64,000 bases of DNA, from assembly GCA_964657325.1 (NCBI GenBank), contig CAZZVE010000009.1, forward strand, positions 1 through 64,000. The letters are read 5' to 3'. Shown in pieces: positions 7,835-16,515 of the stretch. Made by a program: the position numbers and the translations under genes. Numbering within the stretch: the first letter of the stretch is position 1; each line of letters opens with the position of its first letter. The notes beneath the pieces are model-generated. The model did no database searches, was not told the DNA's origin, and saw only the letters and a program-made list of their open reading frames with translations. The DNA comes from JBBQVS01 sp964657325 (lineage in GTDB: Bacteria; Chloroflexota; Ktedonobacteria; Ktedonobacterales; Ktedonobacteraceae).

Positions 7835-8693
7835 GTGAACTCAGAGCATAAACCGCGAGTGCTGGCCTTGCTCACACTTCTCTCTAGCCCATTGACTGGT
7901 CGCGTCTTCCCCATTACCAATCTGATCACCACACTTGGGCGCGATAGAAGTAATGACATCACTATTTCAGACCAGAATGTCTCAAGATTCCATGCGCGCC
8001 TCATGTACAATGACGCTGCGTGGAGCGATGAAATTCGCATTGGACCGTTCAGGTTTATCTACACTACGACAGAACTAACACAATATGATGAGAGCGAAGG
8101 TATCCGTATTGATGCGCTCAATCTTACAAAAGTTGGCAATGCGCAGACAGTTTTGCTGAACGATATTTCGCTGAGTATTCCACCACGCTCATTTGTAGCA
8201 CTCGTTGGTGGTTCCGGGGCTGGTAAGACAACGCTACTGGACGCTCTGAGTGGTCTCCGTCCTGCTCAACAAGGTTCTGTCTTCTACAATGGACAGGACT
8301 ATCATCACAATCTTGCGGCCTTTAATGCCCAGCTTGGCAATGTTCCACAGGATGATATCATTCACCGTGACTTAACAGTAGAACGCGCTCTGTACTACGC
8401 TGCAAAATTACGACTACCACAAGATTTTCCAAGGTACAGATCATGCTATGATCTTCCCAATACGTTGGACGATGGCAGCACTAGACTCATCTGCTGGTAT
8501 ACACAGCGACAAACTGAATGGCGATCAGCTTTTCGGGACTACCCCTACCTCTCATAGCACGCTTTTCTCTACCTATAGCCACACGCAAGCAACACAGTAC
8601 CTGCTCCTGATGTAGTTAGCATTAGTCATAATGATTATCGTCTTCGGCATTATATGTGGTTATTTCTTGAAGCGAAAAGACATGCGCTTATAA
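7835..8693 (+). pseudogene. Collapsed FHA-ABC-ABC2 transporter gene
   Basis: This is the remnant of a fused FHA domain / ABC ATPase / ABC-2 permease. The frame from 7835 gives an FHA start (LITTLGRDRSNDITISDQNV) that jumps to its final strand (IRIGPFRF) with the middle missing. An ABC domain with Walker A GGSGAGKTT follows and stops being recognisable at about 8433, before the signature and Walker B motifs. From about 8434 a different frame encodes the permease end: IFPIRWTMAALDSSAG, SHTQATQYLLLM, an in-frame TAG at 8613-8615, then LALVIMIIVFGIICGYFLKR up to the stop at 8691-8693. So most of the ATPase and permease were deleted, with a frameshift at the joint and a stop afterwards. It overlaps the region just before ureF. 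Confidence 0.8.
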
Positions 8694-8710
8694 CCGAAAA
8701 GGAGGTTCTT

Positions 8711-9418
8711 TTGCCCGATAGCTATCTCCGTCTTTTACAACTTATGCAGATAGCCGATAGCGCGCTTCCCATTGGCTCTACCGCGCATTCCTTTGGGCTA
8801 GAAACGTTGGTTGTGGAAGGCTATCTCACGGTTGAACGGCTGGAAGCGTTTCTGACAGATTATTTTGAGGAGGTAGGTACACTTGAAAGTGCTGCTTGTC
8901 GCACGGCCTATCGTTTAGCCTCTTTGCTGGAGCAGGATATGTTTGCCAAAGGTTGGACCAGTTTGAACCAACGATTGAGCGCATTCAAAACATCGCGTGA
9001 GAGCAGAGTTGCTAGCACGACCCTGGGAAGACGGTTTCTGCAACTGGTACAAAACCTCGAAGAGTTGCCAAGAGTCTCTTATGCACTCCAGATAAGCAAA
9101 TTGGAAGGAGAAGGTATTCATTACGGTCCCGCTTTTGGCCTTGTAGGAGGTGCTTTTGAGATGGAGGAGACAGCAGTAGTGCTCGCCTATCTTCAACAAT
9201 CACTCGCCGGACTTGTCTCGGCTTGCCAACGCCTTATGCCACTTGGTCAAAGTCAGGCCAGCCGTATTCTTTGGCAACTCAAGCCAACACTATTAGCCAT
9301 TGCGGAACAGAGTACAAGTGTTGCAGTGAACAGTGATGAAATTACTCTGTTTACCTCGCTGCTTGATATCGGGAGTATGCGCCATCCGAATCTCACGACT
9401 CGCCTTTTCATCAGTTGA
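8711..9418 (+). CDS. ureF: Urease accessory protein UreF
   Basis: A 235-residue UreF, the helical chaperone that with UreD and UreG loads nickel into urease and regulates UreG GTPase activity. The N-terminal motif LQLMQIADSALPIGSTAHSF and the GLE..V..G pattern are diagnostic, and GPAFGLVGGAF lies near residue 155. The best start is TTG at 8711, 5 nt after AAAAGGAGG. An upstream ATG in frame would read into the transporter pseudogene tail and is rejected. It is the first gene of the urease operon and is followed by ureD, which overlaps or abuts it. Confidence 0.9.
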   Translation: MPDSYLRLLQLMQIADSALPIGSTAHSFGLETLVVEGYLTVERLEAFLTDYFEEVGTLESAACRTAYRLASLLEQDMFAKGWTSLNQRLSAFKTSRESRVASTTLGRRFLQLVQNLEELPRVSYALQISKLEGEGIHYGPAFGLVGGAFEMEETAVVLAYLQQSLAGLVSACQRLMPLGQSQASRILWQLKPTLLAIAEQSTSVAVNSDEITLFTSLLDIGSMRHPNLTTRLFIS

Positions 9419-10307
9419 AGAAAGTAGGATACCTTTTATTCAAGATATAGCAAAACAGGGCGTCGAAGGCAAACTTGATATTTCCTTTGTCCGAGACGAG
9501 AAAGAACAACAAACAAGGCTTCTCGTCCGCACACAAAAGCCGCCGTTGAAAGTTATACGCGCGTTTCCTATTGACGATGGCGGAGCACTTGTACACCTAC
9601 ACAATATTTCCGGCGGTGTGCTTGGTGGCGATAGGTTGAGCCTTGCGGTCAATGTTGGGCATAGCGCATATGCCCAACTTACATCCACCAGCGCGACGCG
9701 TCTCTATCGTAGTCAGGCGGATAGAGCTTCCGCAGTTCAAACAAATATCCTCTCAATAGAAGCGGATGGTCTGCTGGAGTATCTTCCTGATCAACTAATC
9801 CCTTTTGCCGGATCGCGCTATCAGCAGCACACATCCATAGAGCTAGCACAAAATGCTGGTCTTTTCTGGTGGGAAACAGTCGCGCCGGGGCGACTAGCGA
9901 AAGGCGAATGTTTTGAGTATGATGTACTTGAGATGAGCGTAAAGATAACCGCACAAGGGAAGCCAATCGCTATAGAGCATTTCAAGCTAGAGCCAGCACT
10001 ACGTTCGCTCTCTTCGTTAACACGTCTTGGCCCTTATCGCTACTTCTGTAGCTTTTATATCTGTAAAGTTGGCTTTGACGCGAAGATCTGGCAGAGTTTA
10101 GAAAGGCAACTGGGCGAGGTAGCCCAGCAGCTATCATGTCCCCACAAGGTCAGTTGGGGCGTGAGCACATTAGTTGCACATGGGTTGGTTGTGCGCGCAG
10201 TGAGCAAAGAGGGAAGGGCAATAGCAACGGGGCTACCTGCTTTCTGGAAAGCGGCAAAATTGGCACTCTATGGACGAGAGGCCACACTTCCGCGTAAAAT
10301 CTATTGA
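9333..10307 (+). CDS. ureD: Urease accessory protein UreD (UreH)
   Basis: UreD is the urease-bound scaffold for nickel delivery. Recognisable parts are RPPLKV-like KPPLKVIRAFP, the core HNISGGVLGGDRLSLAVNVG, TSTSATRLYRSQ and LEYLPDQLIPFAGSRYQQ. The C-terminal end at 10307 is certain; the start is not. The frame is open from GTG 9333, but the first 28 residues overlap ureF and look unrelated to UreD. No ATG, GTG or TTG occurs between 9363 and the conserved region. An ATT at 9438 with TAGGA 8 nt upstream would fit coupled translation after the ureF stop, but ATT starts are rare. Expected length from there is about 289 residues. Confidence 0.82.
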   Translation: MMKLLCLPRCLISGVCAIRISRLAFSSVEESRIPFIQDIAKQGVEGKLDISFVRDEKEQQTRLLVRTQKPPLKVIRAFPIDDGGALVHLHNISGGVLGGDRLSLAVNVGHSAYAQLTSTSATRLYRSQADRASAVQTNILSIEADGLLEYLPDQLIPFAGSRYQQHTSIELAQNAGLFWWETVAPGRLAKGECFEYDVLEMSVKITAQGKPIAIEHFKLEPALRSLSSLTRLGPYRYFCSFYICKVGFDAKIWQSLERQLGEVAQQLSCPHKVSWGVSTLVAHGLVVRAVSKEGRAIATGLPAFWKAAKLALYGREATLPRKIY

Positions 10308-10405
10308 ACGCTGGGTAGGGACCGATGTATCGCGCCCTGTTGGCATCTCAACTGTTCAGGAAGACGCGATAATGCCCTTTGACAAATGAATGCAGATACG
10401 TCGGT

Positions 10406-10474
10406 TGTAGGGGCGCAATTGATTGCGGCCTACACCCGACGTTGCTGTAGGCCGTAATCAATTGCGCCCCTACA
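10406..10474. repeat. Near-perfect 28-bp palindrome
   Basis: The arms at 10406-10433 and 10447-10474 (arm start TGTAGGGGCGCAATTGATTG) are reverse complements with one G-T mismatch and a 13-nt loop. It lies between ureD and ureA. The outer part GTAGGGGC..GCAATT..ATTGCG recurs in the palindrome at 29484-29612, which suggests a dispersed repeat family. A transcript here would fold tightly and could affect ureD/ureA balance. Confidence 0.8.
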
Positions 10475-10550
10475 GCATCTGGTTTATTTTGTTAAACGGC
10501 ATAATCAGTCCCCTACCACAAGAACACAAACAGAAGCAGGAGGATTCATT

Positions 10551-10853
10551 TTGTATCTTACTCCACATGAACAGGACAAACTTCTTCTTTTCGTCGCCTC
10601 AGAATTAGCTCGCAAACGACAGGCGCGTGGCCTCAAGCTCAATTATCCAGAGGCGGTCGCAATTCTATCCGCCGAGATTTTAGAAGCGGCACGCGATGGA
10701 AAGAGTGTTTCAGACATCATGATCTACGGCACTACAATTCTCAAGCGTGCAGATGTGATGGAGGGGATAGCAGAAATGCTCTCCGAAGTACAGGTCGAAG
10801 CAACATTTCCCGATGGCACAAAACTGGTAACAGTCCATGATCCTATTCAATAG
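10551..10853 (+). CDS. ureA: Urease gamma subunit
   Basis: A 100-residue urease gamma subunit, a structural part of the urea-hydrolysing enzyme (urea to ammonia and carbamate). The family motifs LTPHEQDKLLLF, ARKRQARGLKLNYPEAVA and the VEATFPDGTKLVTVHDPI end are all present, with full family length. The start is TTG at 10551 with AGGAGG at 10538-10543; the family start (M-x-L-T-P-x-E) fits exactly. It is a separate gene from ureB, as in many bacteria, with a 41-nt gap to it. Confidence 0.96.
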   Translation: MYLTPHEQDKLLLFVASELARKRQARGLKLNYPEAVAILSAEILEAARDGKSVSDIMIYGTTILKRADVMEGIAEMLSEVQVEATFPDGTKLVTVHDPIQ

Positions 10854-10894
10854 TAATAATTTCGTTTTGAAAGAAGAGCAGTTGGGAGAAACGC

Positions 10895-11206
10895 ATGAAA
10901 CCAGGGGAATATTTGTTGAACGACGAGGCAGGAGAGATCGAGGCAAATGTTGGTCGCACGACAGCGACAGTACTTGTTCGGCATACAGGGGACAGGCCCA
11001 TTCAGATTGGAAGTCACTTTCACTTTTTCGAGGTGAATCGTATTCTCGATTTTGATAGACAAGCAGCATATGGTATGCGTCTGAACATTCCTGCTGGAAC
11101 CGCCATCCGCTTTGAGCCAGGAGATGAAAAGGAAGTGAGCCTCGTCGCATTTGGTGGAGCACGCAGAGTCTATGGTCATCACGGACTTGTCAACGGAGTA
11201 CTATAA
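10895..11206 (+). CDS. ureB: Urease beta subunit
   Basis: A 103-residue urease beta subunit. Diagnostic parts are KPGEYLLNDEAGEIEAN, RPIQIGSHFHFFEVN, GMRLNIPAGTAIRFEPGD and the GGARRVYGHHGLVNG end. Length is normal. ATG at 10895 has GGGAGA upstream. It forms the (alpha-beta-gamma)3 enzyme with the genes on either side; 18 nt separate it from ureC, so they are almost surely co-transcribed. Confidence 0.96.
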   Translation: MKPGEYLLNDEAGEIEANVGRTTATVLVRHTGDRPIQIGSHFHFFEVNRILDFDRQAAYGMRLNIPAGTAIRFEPGDEKEVSLVAFGGARRVYGHHGLVNGVL

Positions 11207-11224
11207 CCAGAAGGAGCAATAGAG

Positions 11225-12949
11225 TTGAGTTTAAGAATAGCACGTAGCACCTATGCTGATCTTTATGGCCCAACCGTTGGAGATAGAGTACGTTTGGCGG
11301 ATACTGATTTGATTATAGAGGTGGAGCGGGATTTTACCACCTATGGTGACGAAATCACCTTTGGTGGTGGTAAGGTTATTCGTGACGGAATGGGGCAGAG
11401 CAGTCGTGCCACACGTGAAGGAACGAATGGAGCACTCGATCTCGTTATCACCAACGCCCTCATCATTGACCACTGGGGTATTGTCAAAGGCGATATCGGC
11501 ATCAAGAATGGGCGTATCGTGAAGGTTGGGAAGGCAGGCAACCCGGACATCATGAATGGCGTCGATCCAGAACTTATTGTTGGAGCGTCAACCGAGGTGA
11601 TTGCGGGCGAAAACTTGCTGGTAACAGCGGGTGGGGTCGATAGTCATATTCATTTTATTTCGCCACAACAGATTTATGAAGCAATCTCTAGCGGCATCAC
11701 GACGATGATAGGGGGCGGAACGGGGCCAGCGACAGGTACAAACGCAACAACGTGTACTCCTGGTGCGTGGAATCTCGCTCGCATGCTTCAATCAAGTGAA
11801 CATTGGCCTATCAACTTTGGCTTTCTGGGCAAAGGCAACGCATCTACTGAAGCACCACTTGTAGAACAGCTTGCCGCGGGTGCCTGTGGTCTAAAACTCC
11901 ACGAAGATTGGGGAACGACACCCGCAGCCATTGATACCTGTCTTAAAGTGAGTGACCAGTATGACGTACAGACCGCTATTCATACCGACACCATCAACGA
12001 GGCAGGCTTTGTCGAGGATACGATAGCCGCTATCGCTGGACGCGCTATTCACACCTATCATACAGAGGGTGCCGGTGGTGGTCACGCACCGGACATCATT
12101 CGCATTGCATCGCAGGCCAACGTTCTGCCATCCTCTACGAATCCTACAAGACCATATACGCGCAACACGTTAGCGGAACACTTAGATATGCTTATGGTGT
12201 GCCACCACCTCAACCCACAAGTGCCGGAGGATGTCGCCTTCGCCGAGAGCCGTATCCGTCCCGAAACAATCGCCGCCGAGGATATTCTGCACGATCTCGG
12301 CGTCTTCAGCATGATCTCTAGCGACTCGCAGGCAATGGGACGCGTTGGCGAGGTCGTGATACGCACATGGCAAACGGCACATAAGATGAAGGTACAACGC
12401 GGCGCACTTGCTCAAGATACTGAACGTAACGATAATTTCAGAGTGAAACGGTACATTGCGAAATACACAATCAATCCCGCGATTACTCACGGCATGGCAC
12501 GGCATATTGGCTCGATTGAACCAGGGAAACTCGCGGACATCGTACTTTGGCGACCAGCACTCTTTGGTGTTAAGCCTGAAATGATCGTCAAAGGTGGCCT
12601 CATTGCATGGAGCACGATGGGAGACGCGAACGCATCGATTCCAACTCCACAACCCGTTCTCTATCGTCCCATGTTTGGCTCCTTTGGTGGAGCCGTGGCC
12701 GCCACAAGCCTGATATTTGTTTCAAAGGTCGCCCTCGAAGCCGAGGTGCCAGAAAAACTTGGTTTACATAAAACAGCAGTCGCGGTTGAGCAATGCCGCT
12801 CCATTGGCAAAGCTAACATGCTTCACAACGATGCTACGCCAAACATCGAAGTCGATCCCGAAACCTATGAAGTACGCGCCGACGGTGAGCTACTCACCTG
12901 TGAACCCGCCGACATATTGCCACTGGCACAGAGATACTTTTTGTTTTAA
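11225..12949 (+). CDS. ureC: Urease alpha (catalytic) subunit
   Basis: A 574-residue catalytic urease subunit of the amidohydrolase superfamily. All nickel ligands and catalytic residues can be placed: His141 and His143 (DSHIHF), carbamylated Lys224 (GLKLHEDWG), His253 (AIHTDT), His279, flap His327 (MVCHHLN) and Asp367 (SSDSQAMGR). These are offset by 7 from Klebsiella numbering. The start is TTG at 11225 after AAGGAGC. The gene looks intact and functional. Urea could come from purine breakdown encoded 4 kb downstream. A methyltransferase gene, not an accessory gene, follows it directly. Confidence 0.97.
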   Translation: MSLRIARSTYADLYGPTVGDRVRLADTDLIIEVERDFTTYGDEITFGGGKVIRDGMGQSSRATREGTNGALDLVITNALIIDHWGIVKGDIGIKNGRIVKVGKAGNPDIMNGVDPELIVGASTEVIAGENLLVTAGGVDSHIHFISPQQIYEAISSGITTMIGGGTGPATGTNATTCTPGAWNLARMLQSSEHWPINFGFLGKGNASTEAPLVEQLAAGACGLKLHEDWGTTPAAIDTCLKVSDQYDVQTAIHTDTINEAGFVEDTIAAIAGRAIHTYHTEGAGGGHAPDIIRIASQANVLPSSTNPTRPYTRNTLAEHLDMLMVCHHLNPQVPEDVAFAESRIRPETIAAEDILHDLGVFSMISSDSQAMGRVGEVVIRTWQTAHKMKVQRGALAQDTERNDNFRVKRYIAKYTINPAITHGMARHIGSIEPGKLADIVLWRPALFGVKPEMIVKGGLIAWSTMGDANASIPTPQPVLYRPMFGSFGGAVAATSLIFVSKVALEAEVPEKLGLHKTAVAVEQCRSIGKANMLHNDATPNIEVDPETYEVRADGELLTCEPADILPLAQRYFLF

Positions 12950-13000
12950 CTAGCGCGATGTGCAAGTCTTTCTTGTAAAGGAAGGAGCTACAAACGTCTT

Positions 13001-13765
13001 ATGAAAATTAAGCATCCAGCTTTCAACTATGAGAAACATGGACAGAAATACTCTGGATATAGACGAACCGACCCAAGAATAGCAGCCTATGTGTATGCTG
13101 CTTTAGGCTCTGCCAAAACAGTGTTGAATGTAGGGGCTGGAGCCGGTTCATATGAACCTGAAGATAGATATGTCGTAGCGGTCGAGCCTTCAAGTGTTAT
13201 GCGCTCTCAACGCCAGGCAACACAAAAAGTACCTGCCATTATTGGAACAGCAGATTCGTTGCCATTTGATGACCACTCCTTTGACGCTTCTATGGCGATA
13301 GTGACAGTTCATCATTGGCCTGATATAAAGAACGGTTTACGGGAACTACGCAGGGTCACACAAGAGCAAGTGGTCGTCATGACATTTGACCCGGATGCCT
13401 TAGATAATTTTTGGAATGCCCATTACTTTCCAGAATTAATCGCAGTAGAGAAATCACGTTATCCTACCATAGACTTCATCACCAAAGCACTTGGGGGAAC
13501 ATGTGATGTTCAGCCTATTCCTGTTCCATTTGATTGTGTTGATGGCTTTCAGGAGGCGTATTATGGACGCCCCGAGGCTTTCTTAGAAAAAGAGGTGCGA
13601 TTATCACAATCGGCATGGGGATTTTTGCCTGAAGGAGTTGAAGACAAACTGGTAAAAGTCCTCTCAGATGATCTTCAATCAGGAGCATGGGACCAAAAGT
13701 ATGGAGAGTTTAGAACAAAACCAAATTTCACTTGCGCTCTAAGGCTCATAATAGCATTACCATAA
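13001..13765 (+). CDS. Class I SAM-dependent methyltransferase
   Basis: A 254-residue methyltransferase of the Methyltransf_11 type. Motif I is LNVGAGAGSYEP (about residues 42-53), followed by VVAVEPS, a DSLPFDDHSFD acidic segment and AIVTVHHWPD. The substrate is unknown. ATG at 13001 has AAGGAAGGAGC upstream. It sits between ureC and ureG in the same direction with 51- and 75-nt gaps. This is not a usual position in a urease operon, and nothing in the sequence ties it to nickel handling. It may be a late insertion that rides on the operon transcript. Confidence 0.85.
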   Translation: MKIKHPAFNYEKHGQKYSGYRRTDPRIAAYVYAALGSAKTVLNVGAGAGSYEPEDRYVVAVEPSSVMRSQRQATQKVPAIIGTADSLPFDDHSFDASMAIVTVHHWPDIKNGLRELRRVTQEQVVVMTFDPDALDNFWNAHYFPELIAVEKSRYPTIDFITKALGGTCDVQPIPVPFDCVDGFQEAYYGRPEAFLEKEVRLSQSAWGFLPEGVEDKLVKVLSDDLQSGAWDQKYGEFRTKPNFTCALRLIIALP

Positions 13766-13840
13766 AGTTTCTTTGCGAGTATTAGGTATTAATGCAACTA
13801 TCGAAGCAACATTGGTGAACTATTTAAGAGAGGAATTGAT

Positions 13841-14560
13841 ATGATAGAAAAACAAAGAACACGCGCATTTCGAGTAGGCATTGCAGGCCCCGTAGGAAGC
13901 GGCAAGACAGCTCTGGTAGATTGTCTAAGCAAACGGTTATGGCCTACATACAATCTTGCTGTGGTAACAAACGACATTTATACGAAAGAGGATGCCGAAT
14001 TCTTGCTACGACAGGGGACGCTTCCAGAAGAGCGCGTACGTGGCGTCGAAACTGGTGGCTGTCCACACGCCGCGATTCGTGAGGATGCCTCGATGAATTT
14101 AGAGGCTATTGCTGAACTAGAAGAGAGCTTGCCACAACTTGAACTTATCTTTGTCGAGAGCGGCGGCGACAATTTAGCTGCGGCTTTCAGTCCAGAGCTT
14201 GTTGACGTATTTATTTATGTCATCGACGTATCCGGTGGTGACAAAATTCCACGTAAGGGTGGTCCAGGCATCACGCGCTCTGACCTACTCGTCATCAACA
14301 AAATTGATCTTGCACCATACGTGGGAGCCTCGTTAGAGGTGATGGAACGAGATGCGCGGCACCAACGTGGGCATCTTCCGTTTATCTTTACCAATCTCAA
14401 AGATGGTACGGGACTAAACGAGATTATCGCGTGGCTCGAACAGCACCTACAGTCACCACAAGAGCAACGTCGCGCGCTGATCGATGCACATGCTCCCTAT
14501 GTTGGGCAACCGCACAGTCACGATTCTGACCATGACCATACGCACTTACATCAACATTAA
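13841..14560 (+). CDS. ureG: Urease accessory GTPase UreG with His-rich tail
   Basis: A 239-residue SIMIBI-class GTPase that powers nickel delivery to urease. The P-loop GPVGSGKT is at residues 16-23, the metal-binding GGCPHAAIREDAS motif near 70, ESGGDNLAA near 107, and NKIDLAPYVG gives the guanine-specific NKxD. The last about 20 residues (VGQPHSHDSDHDHTHLHQH) contain seven His among Asp residues. Histidine-rich segments in UreG families are usually N-terminal, and ureE, the usual nickel-storage chaperone, is absent here. The tail may replace it. ATG at 13841 follows GAGAGGAA. It is the last gene of the operon; an IS607-type element follows. Confidence 0.95.
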   Translation: MIEKQRTRAFRVGIAGPVGSGKTALVDCLSKRLWPTYNLAVVTNDIYTKEDAEFLLRQGTLPEERVRGVETGGCPHAAIREDASMNLEAIAELEESLPQLELIFVESGGDNLAAAFSPELVDVFIYVIDVSGGDKIPRKGGPGITRSDLLVINKIDLAPYVGASLEVMERDARHQRGHLPFIFTNLKDGTGLNEIIAWLEQHLQSPQEQRRALIDAHAPYVGQPHSHDSDHDHTHLHQH

Positions 14561-14676
14561 AGGAAACACGCAAGTTGTGAGAGGATTTATTTATCATTTC
14601 TGCTCTCATATGCAAAGCAGATAAGAAAGGAGAAAGCTACACAATGCTTGTATTTCTTGTGCTCTAAACATTTCTT

Positions 14677-14730
14677 GAAAATGATAGCAAACGTTGACAG
14701 ATGATAGCAAATACGCCATCATAGGCGTAT
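14677..14730 (+). repeat. Left-end recombinase site repeats
   Basis: There are two direct copies of ATGATAGCAAA (14681-14691 and 14701-14711) spaced by one 20-bp period, i.e. about two helix turns, followed by the dyad ATACGCC-N6-GGCGTAT at 14711-14730 that runs into the tnpA start codon. The arrangement fits cooperative binding of a recombinase and self-repression of tnpA; this is inference from spacing. Confidence 0.55.
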
Positions 14731-15304
14731 GAAACTAAGTGAATATGCTAAACAACAAGAGATTAGCTATAGTACTGCTCTTCGATGGTTTCATCAAGGT
14801 GCAATACGAGGCTATCAAGCTCCATCAGGAACCGTGATTGTGCTACTTGATGAGCAAGCGCCTCATTCTGAAAGGATTGCGGTCTATGCATGTGTCTCAA
14901 ACGTTAAGCAAAAAGAAGATGTCGAACGTCAAGCGGAACGGCTCACCAAATATTGTGAGATGCGAGGCTATCACATAGCAAAAGTTGCCAAAGAAGTTGC
15001 TTCGGGCTTGAATGATGCCCGTCCTAAATGGCTTGACCTGTTGAAAGATACTAGCATCACACGTATTGTGATCGAACAGAAAGATCGCGCTACTCGTTTC
15101 GGTTTCCAGTATGTTGAGGTACTGCTTGAAGCACAAGGCCGCTCTATTGAAGTGGTCAATGAGGCAGAAAATGACAAAGAGGATTTGTTAGCTGATTTGA
15201 TCTCAGTAATATACAGCTTTTGCGCTCAGATGTATGGACAACACCGTGCCAAACGCAAACTGGAAACCATTGTAAAGGTACTTCAAGCAAAGGATGAAGA
15301 GTGA
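14729..15304 (+). CDS. tnpA: IS607-family serine recombinase TnpA
   Basis: A 191-residue small serine recombinase with an N-terminal MerR-type HTH (LSEYAKQQEISYSTALRWFH) and a resolvase domain from about residue 50. The catalytic region reads YACVSNVKQKEDVERQ, with the presumed nucleophile at Ser57. Family members have YARVS, so the active-site Arg two residues before the serine is Cys55 here. The second active-site block DRATRFGF near 110 is mostly kept (usual DRLTRFGF). The Arg loss may weaken or abolish catalysis. It overlaps tnpB by 4 nt (ATGATG at 15301), showing translational coupling. No clear ribosome site precedes the ATG. Confidence 0.9.
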   Translation: MKLSEYAKQQEISYSTALRWFHQGAIRGYQAPSGTVIVLLDEQAPHSERIAVYACVSNVKQKEDVERQAERLTKYCEMRGYHIAKVAKEVASGLNDARPKWLDLLKDTSITRIVIEQKDRATRFGFQYVEVLLEAQGRSIEVVNEAENDKEDLLADLISVIYSFCAQMYGQHRAKRKLETIVKVLQAKDEE

Positions 15305-16515
15305 TGCAGTTAGTGGAGCAACATATGATTGACCGGAACGATATGCGCTATGGGGCGATAGATCGTGCCGCCTTTGCGAGTAAGAACTTGTACAATCTTG
15401 CCAACTACCATATGCGTCAATCTTTCATTCATGAGCATCGGTACATAGGCTATGCAGAGGTCTATCATATCGTCAAGTGCTCTGAGGCATATTGTGCCTT
15501 GCCACGTAAGGTAAGTAATGATGTGCTACGTCTTCTCGACAAGAATTGGAAAGCCTATTTCAAGGCAGTTGAGGTATATTACCTCGACCCGTCCAAGTTC
15601 TTAGGACATCCTAAACTTCCCAAGTACAAAGATAAACAGCAGGGAAGAAATATTCTTGTCTATGACATTCAAGCCCTTAGTAGAACGGGACTCAGAAAAG
15701 GTGTAATTGTACCGTCTCAGTTAGGCATTGAAGTTCATACACAACACACCAATATCAAACAAGTTCGCATCGTGCCACGTAACGGCTACTATGTGGTCGA
15801 AGTCGTCTACGAGCAAGACATCGCACAAGCTCTTGTAGACTCATCTTTATATGCCGCTATAGATATTGGGTTGAACAATCTAGCCACGCTAACCTCAAAC
15901 AAAATCGGGTTTACTCCGAGAATCGTCAACGGGCGTCCGGTCAAGAGTATCAACCAGTTCTATAACAAGCACAAAGCCGAGTTACAGAGTAAGGCCAAGT
16001 CTGATGAATACACACATCGTATGGAGTGCATAACCAACAAGCGGACACGCAAGATTGACCACTACTTGCACACTGCCTCACGGCGTATCGTTGATCTACT
16101 CACAGATGAGCAGATAGGTACGTTGGTTATAGGCAAGAATGTCAACTGGAAACAGGATGTAAACATGGGCAAGCGCACTAATCAGAACTTCTTGCAAGTG
16201 CCTCATACCCGTTTCATTGATATGCTCACTTATAAGTGCAAGTTAGTGGGGATACGAGTCATTCTTAACGAAGAAAGTTACACCAGCAAGGCGAGCTTTC
16301 TTGATATGGACTTCATTCCCACTTACGATGAATGTATTAATGAGCCGATCTTCTCTGGACAGCGTGTCAAGCGTGGCCTGTATTGTGCATCGGACAAGCG
16401 ATATATCAATGCCGACGTGAACGGCTCGTACAATATCTTACGAAAAGTAGCTCCTGAAGCTTTCGAGCAAGGGAGTAGAGGGTGTGCAGTTCACCCATTA
16501 CCGCTTGCAGTCTAA
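15301..16515 (+). CDS. tnpB: TnpB RNA-guided nuclease (IS607-associated)
   Basis: A 404-residue TnpB/OrfB, ancestor-type relative of Cas12; characterised members cut DNA under guidance of an RNA from the element's right end. RuvC residues are visible: Asp188 in AIDIGLNNLATL, Glu324/325 in NEESYTSKASFLD and Asp372 in NADVNGSYNIL. Between the last two, the CxxC pairs of the zinc ribbon are missing; only single Cys residues (345 and 362) remain. This is a known TnpB variant rather than obvious decay. Length and the N-terminal DRNDMRYGAIDRAAFASKNL region are normal. The gene appears intact. Confidence 0.92.
   Translation: MMQLVEQHMIDRNDMRYGAIDRAAFASKNLYNLANYHMRQSFIHEHRYIGYAEVYHIVKCSEAYCALPRKVSNDVLRLLDKNWKAYFKAVEVYYLDPSKFLGHPKLPKYKDKQQGRNILVYDIQALSRTGLRKGVIVPSQLGIEVHTQHTNIKQVRIVPRNGYYVVEVVYEQDIAQALVDSSLYAAIDIGLNNLATLTSNKIGFTPRIVNGRPVKSINQFYNKHKAELQSKAKSDEYTHRMECITNKRTRKIDHYLHTASRRIVDLLTDEQIGTLVIGKNVNWKQDVNMGKRTNQNFLQVPHTRFIDMLTYKCKLVGIRVILNEESYTSKASFLDMDFIPTYDECINEPIFSGQRVKRGLYCASDKRYINADVNGSYNILRKVAPEAFEQGSRGCAVHPLPLAV

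Noticed and set aside
9012..9203. Minus-strand open frames inside ureF
   Set aside because: They are antisense to a clearly recognised gene, without start signals or family features.
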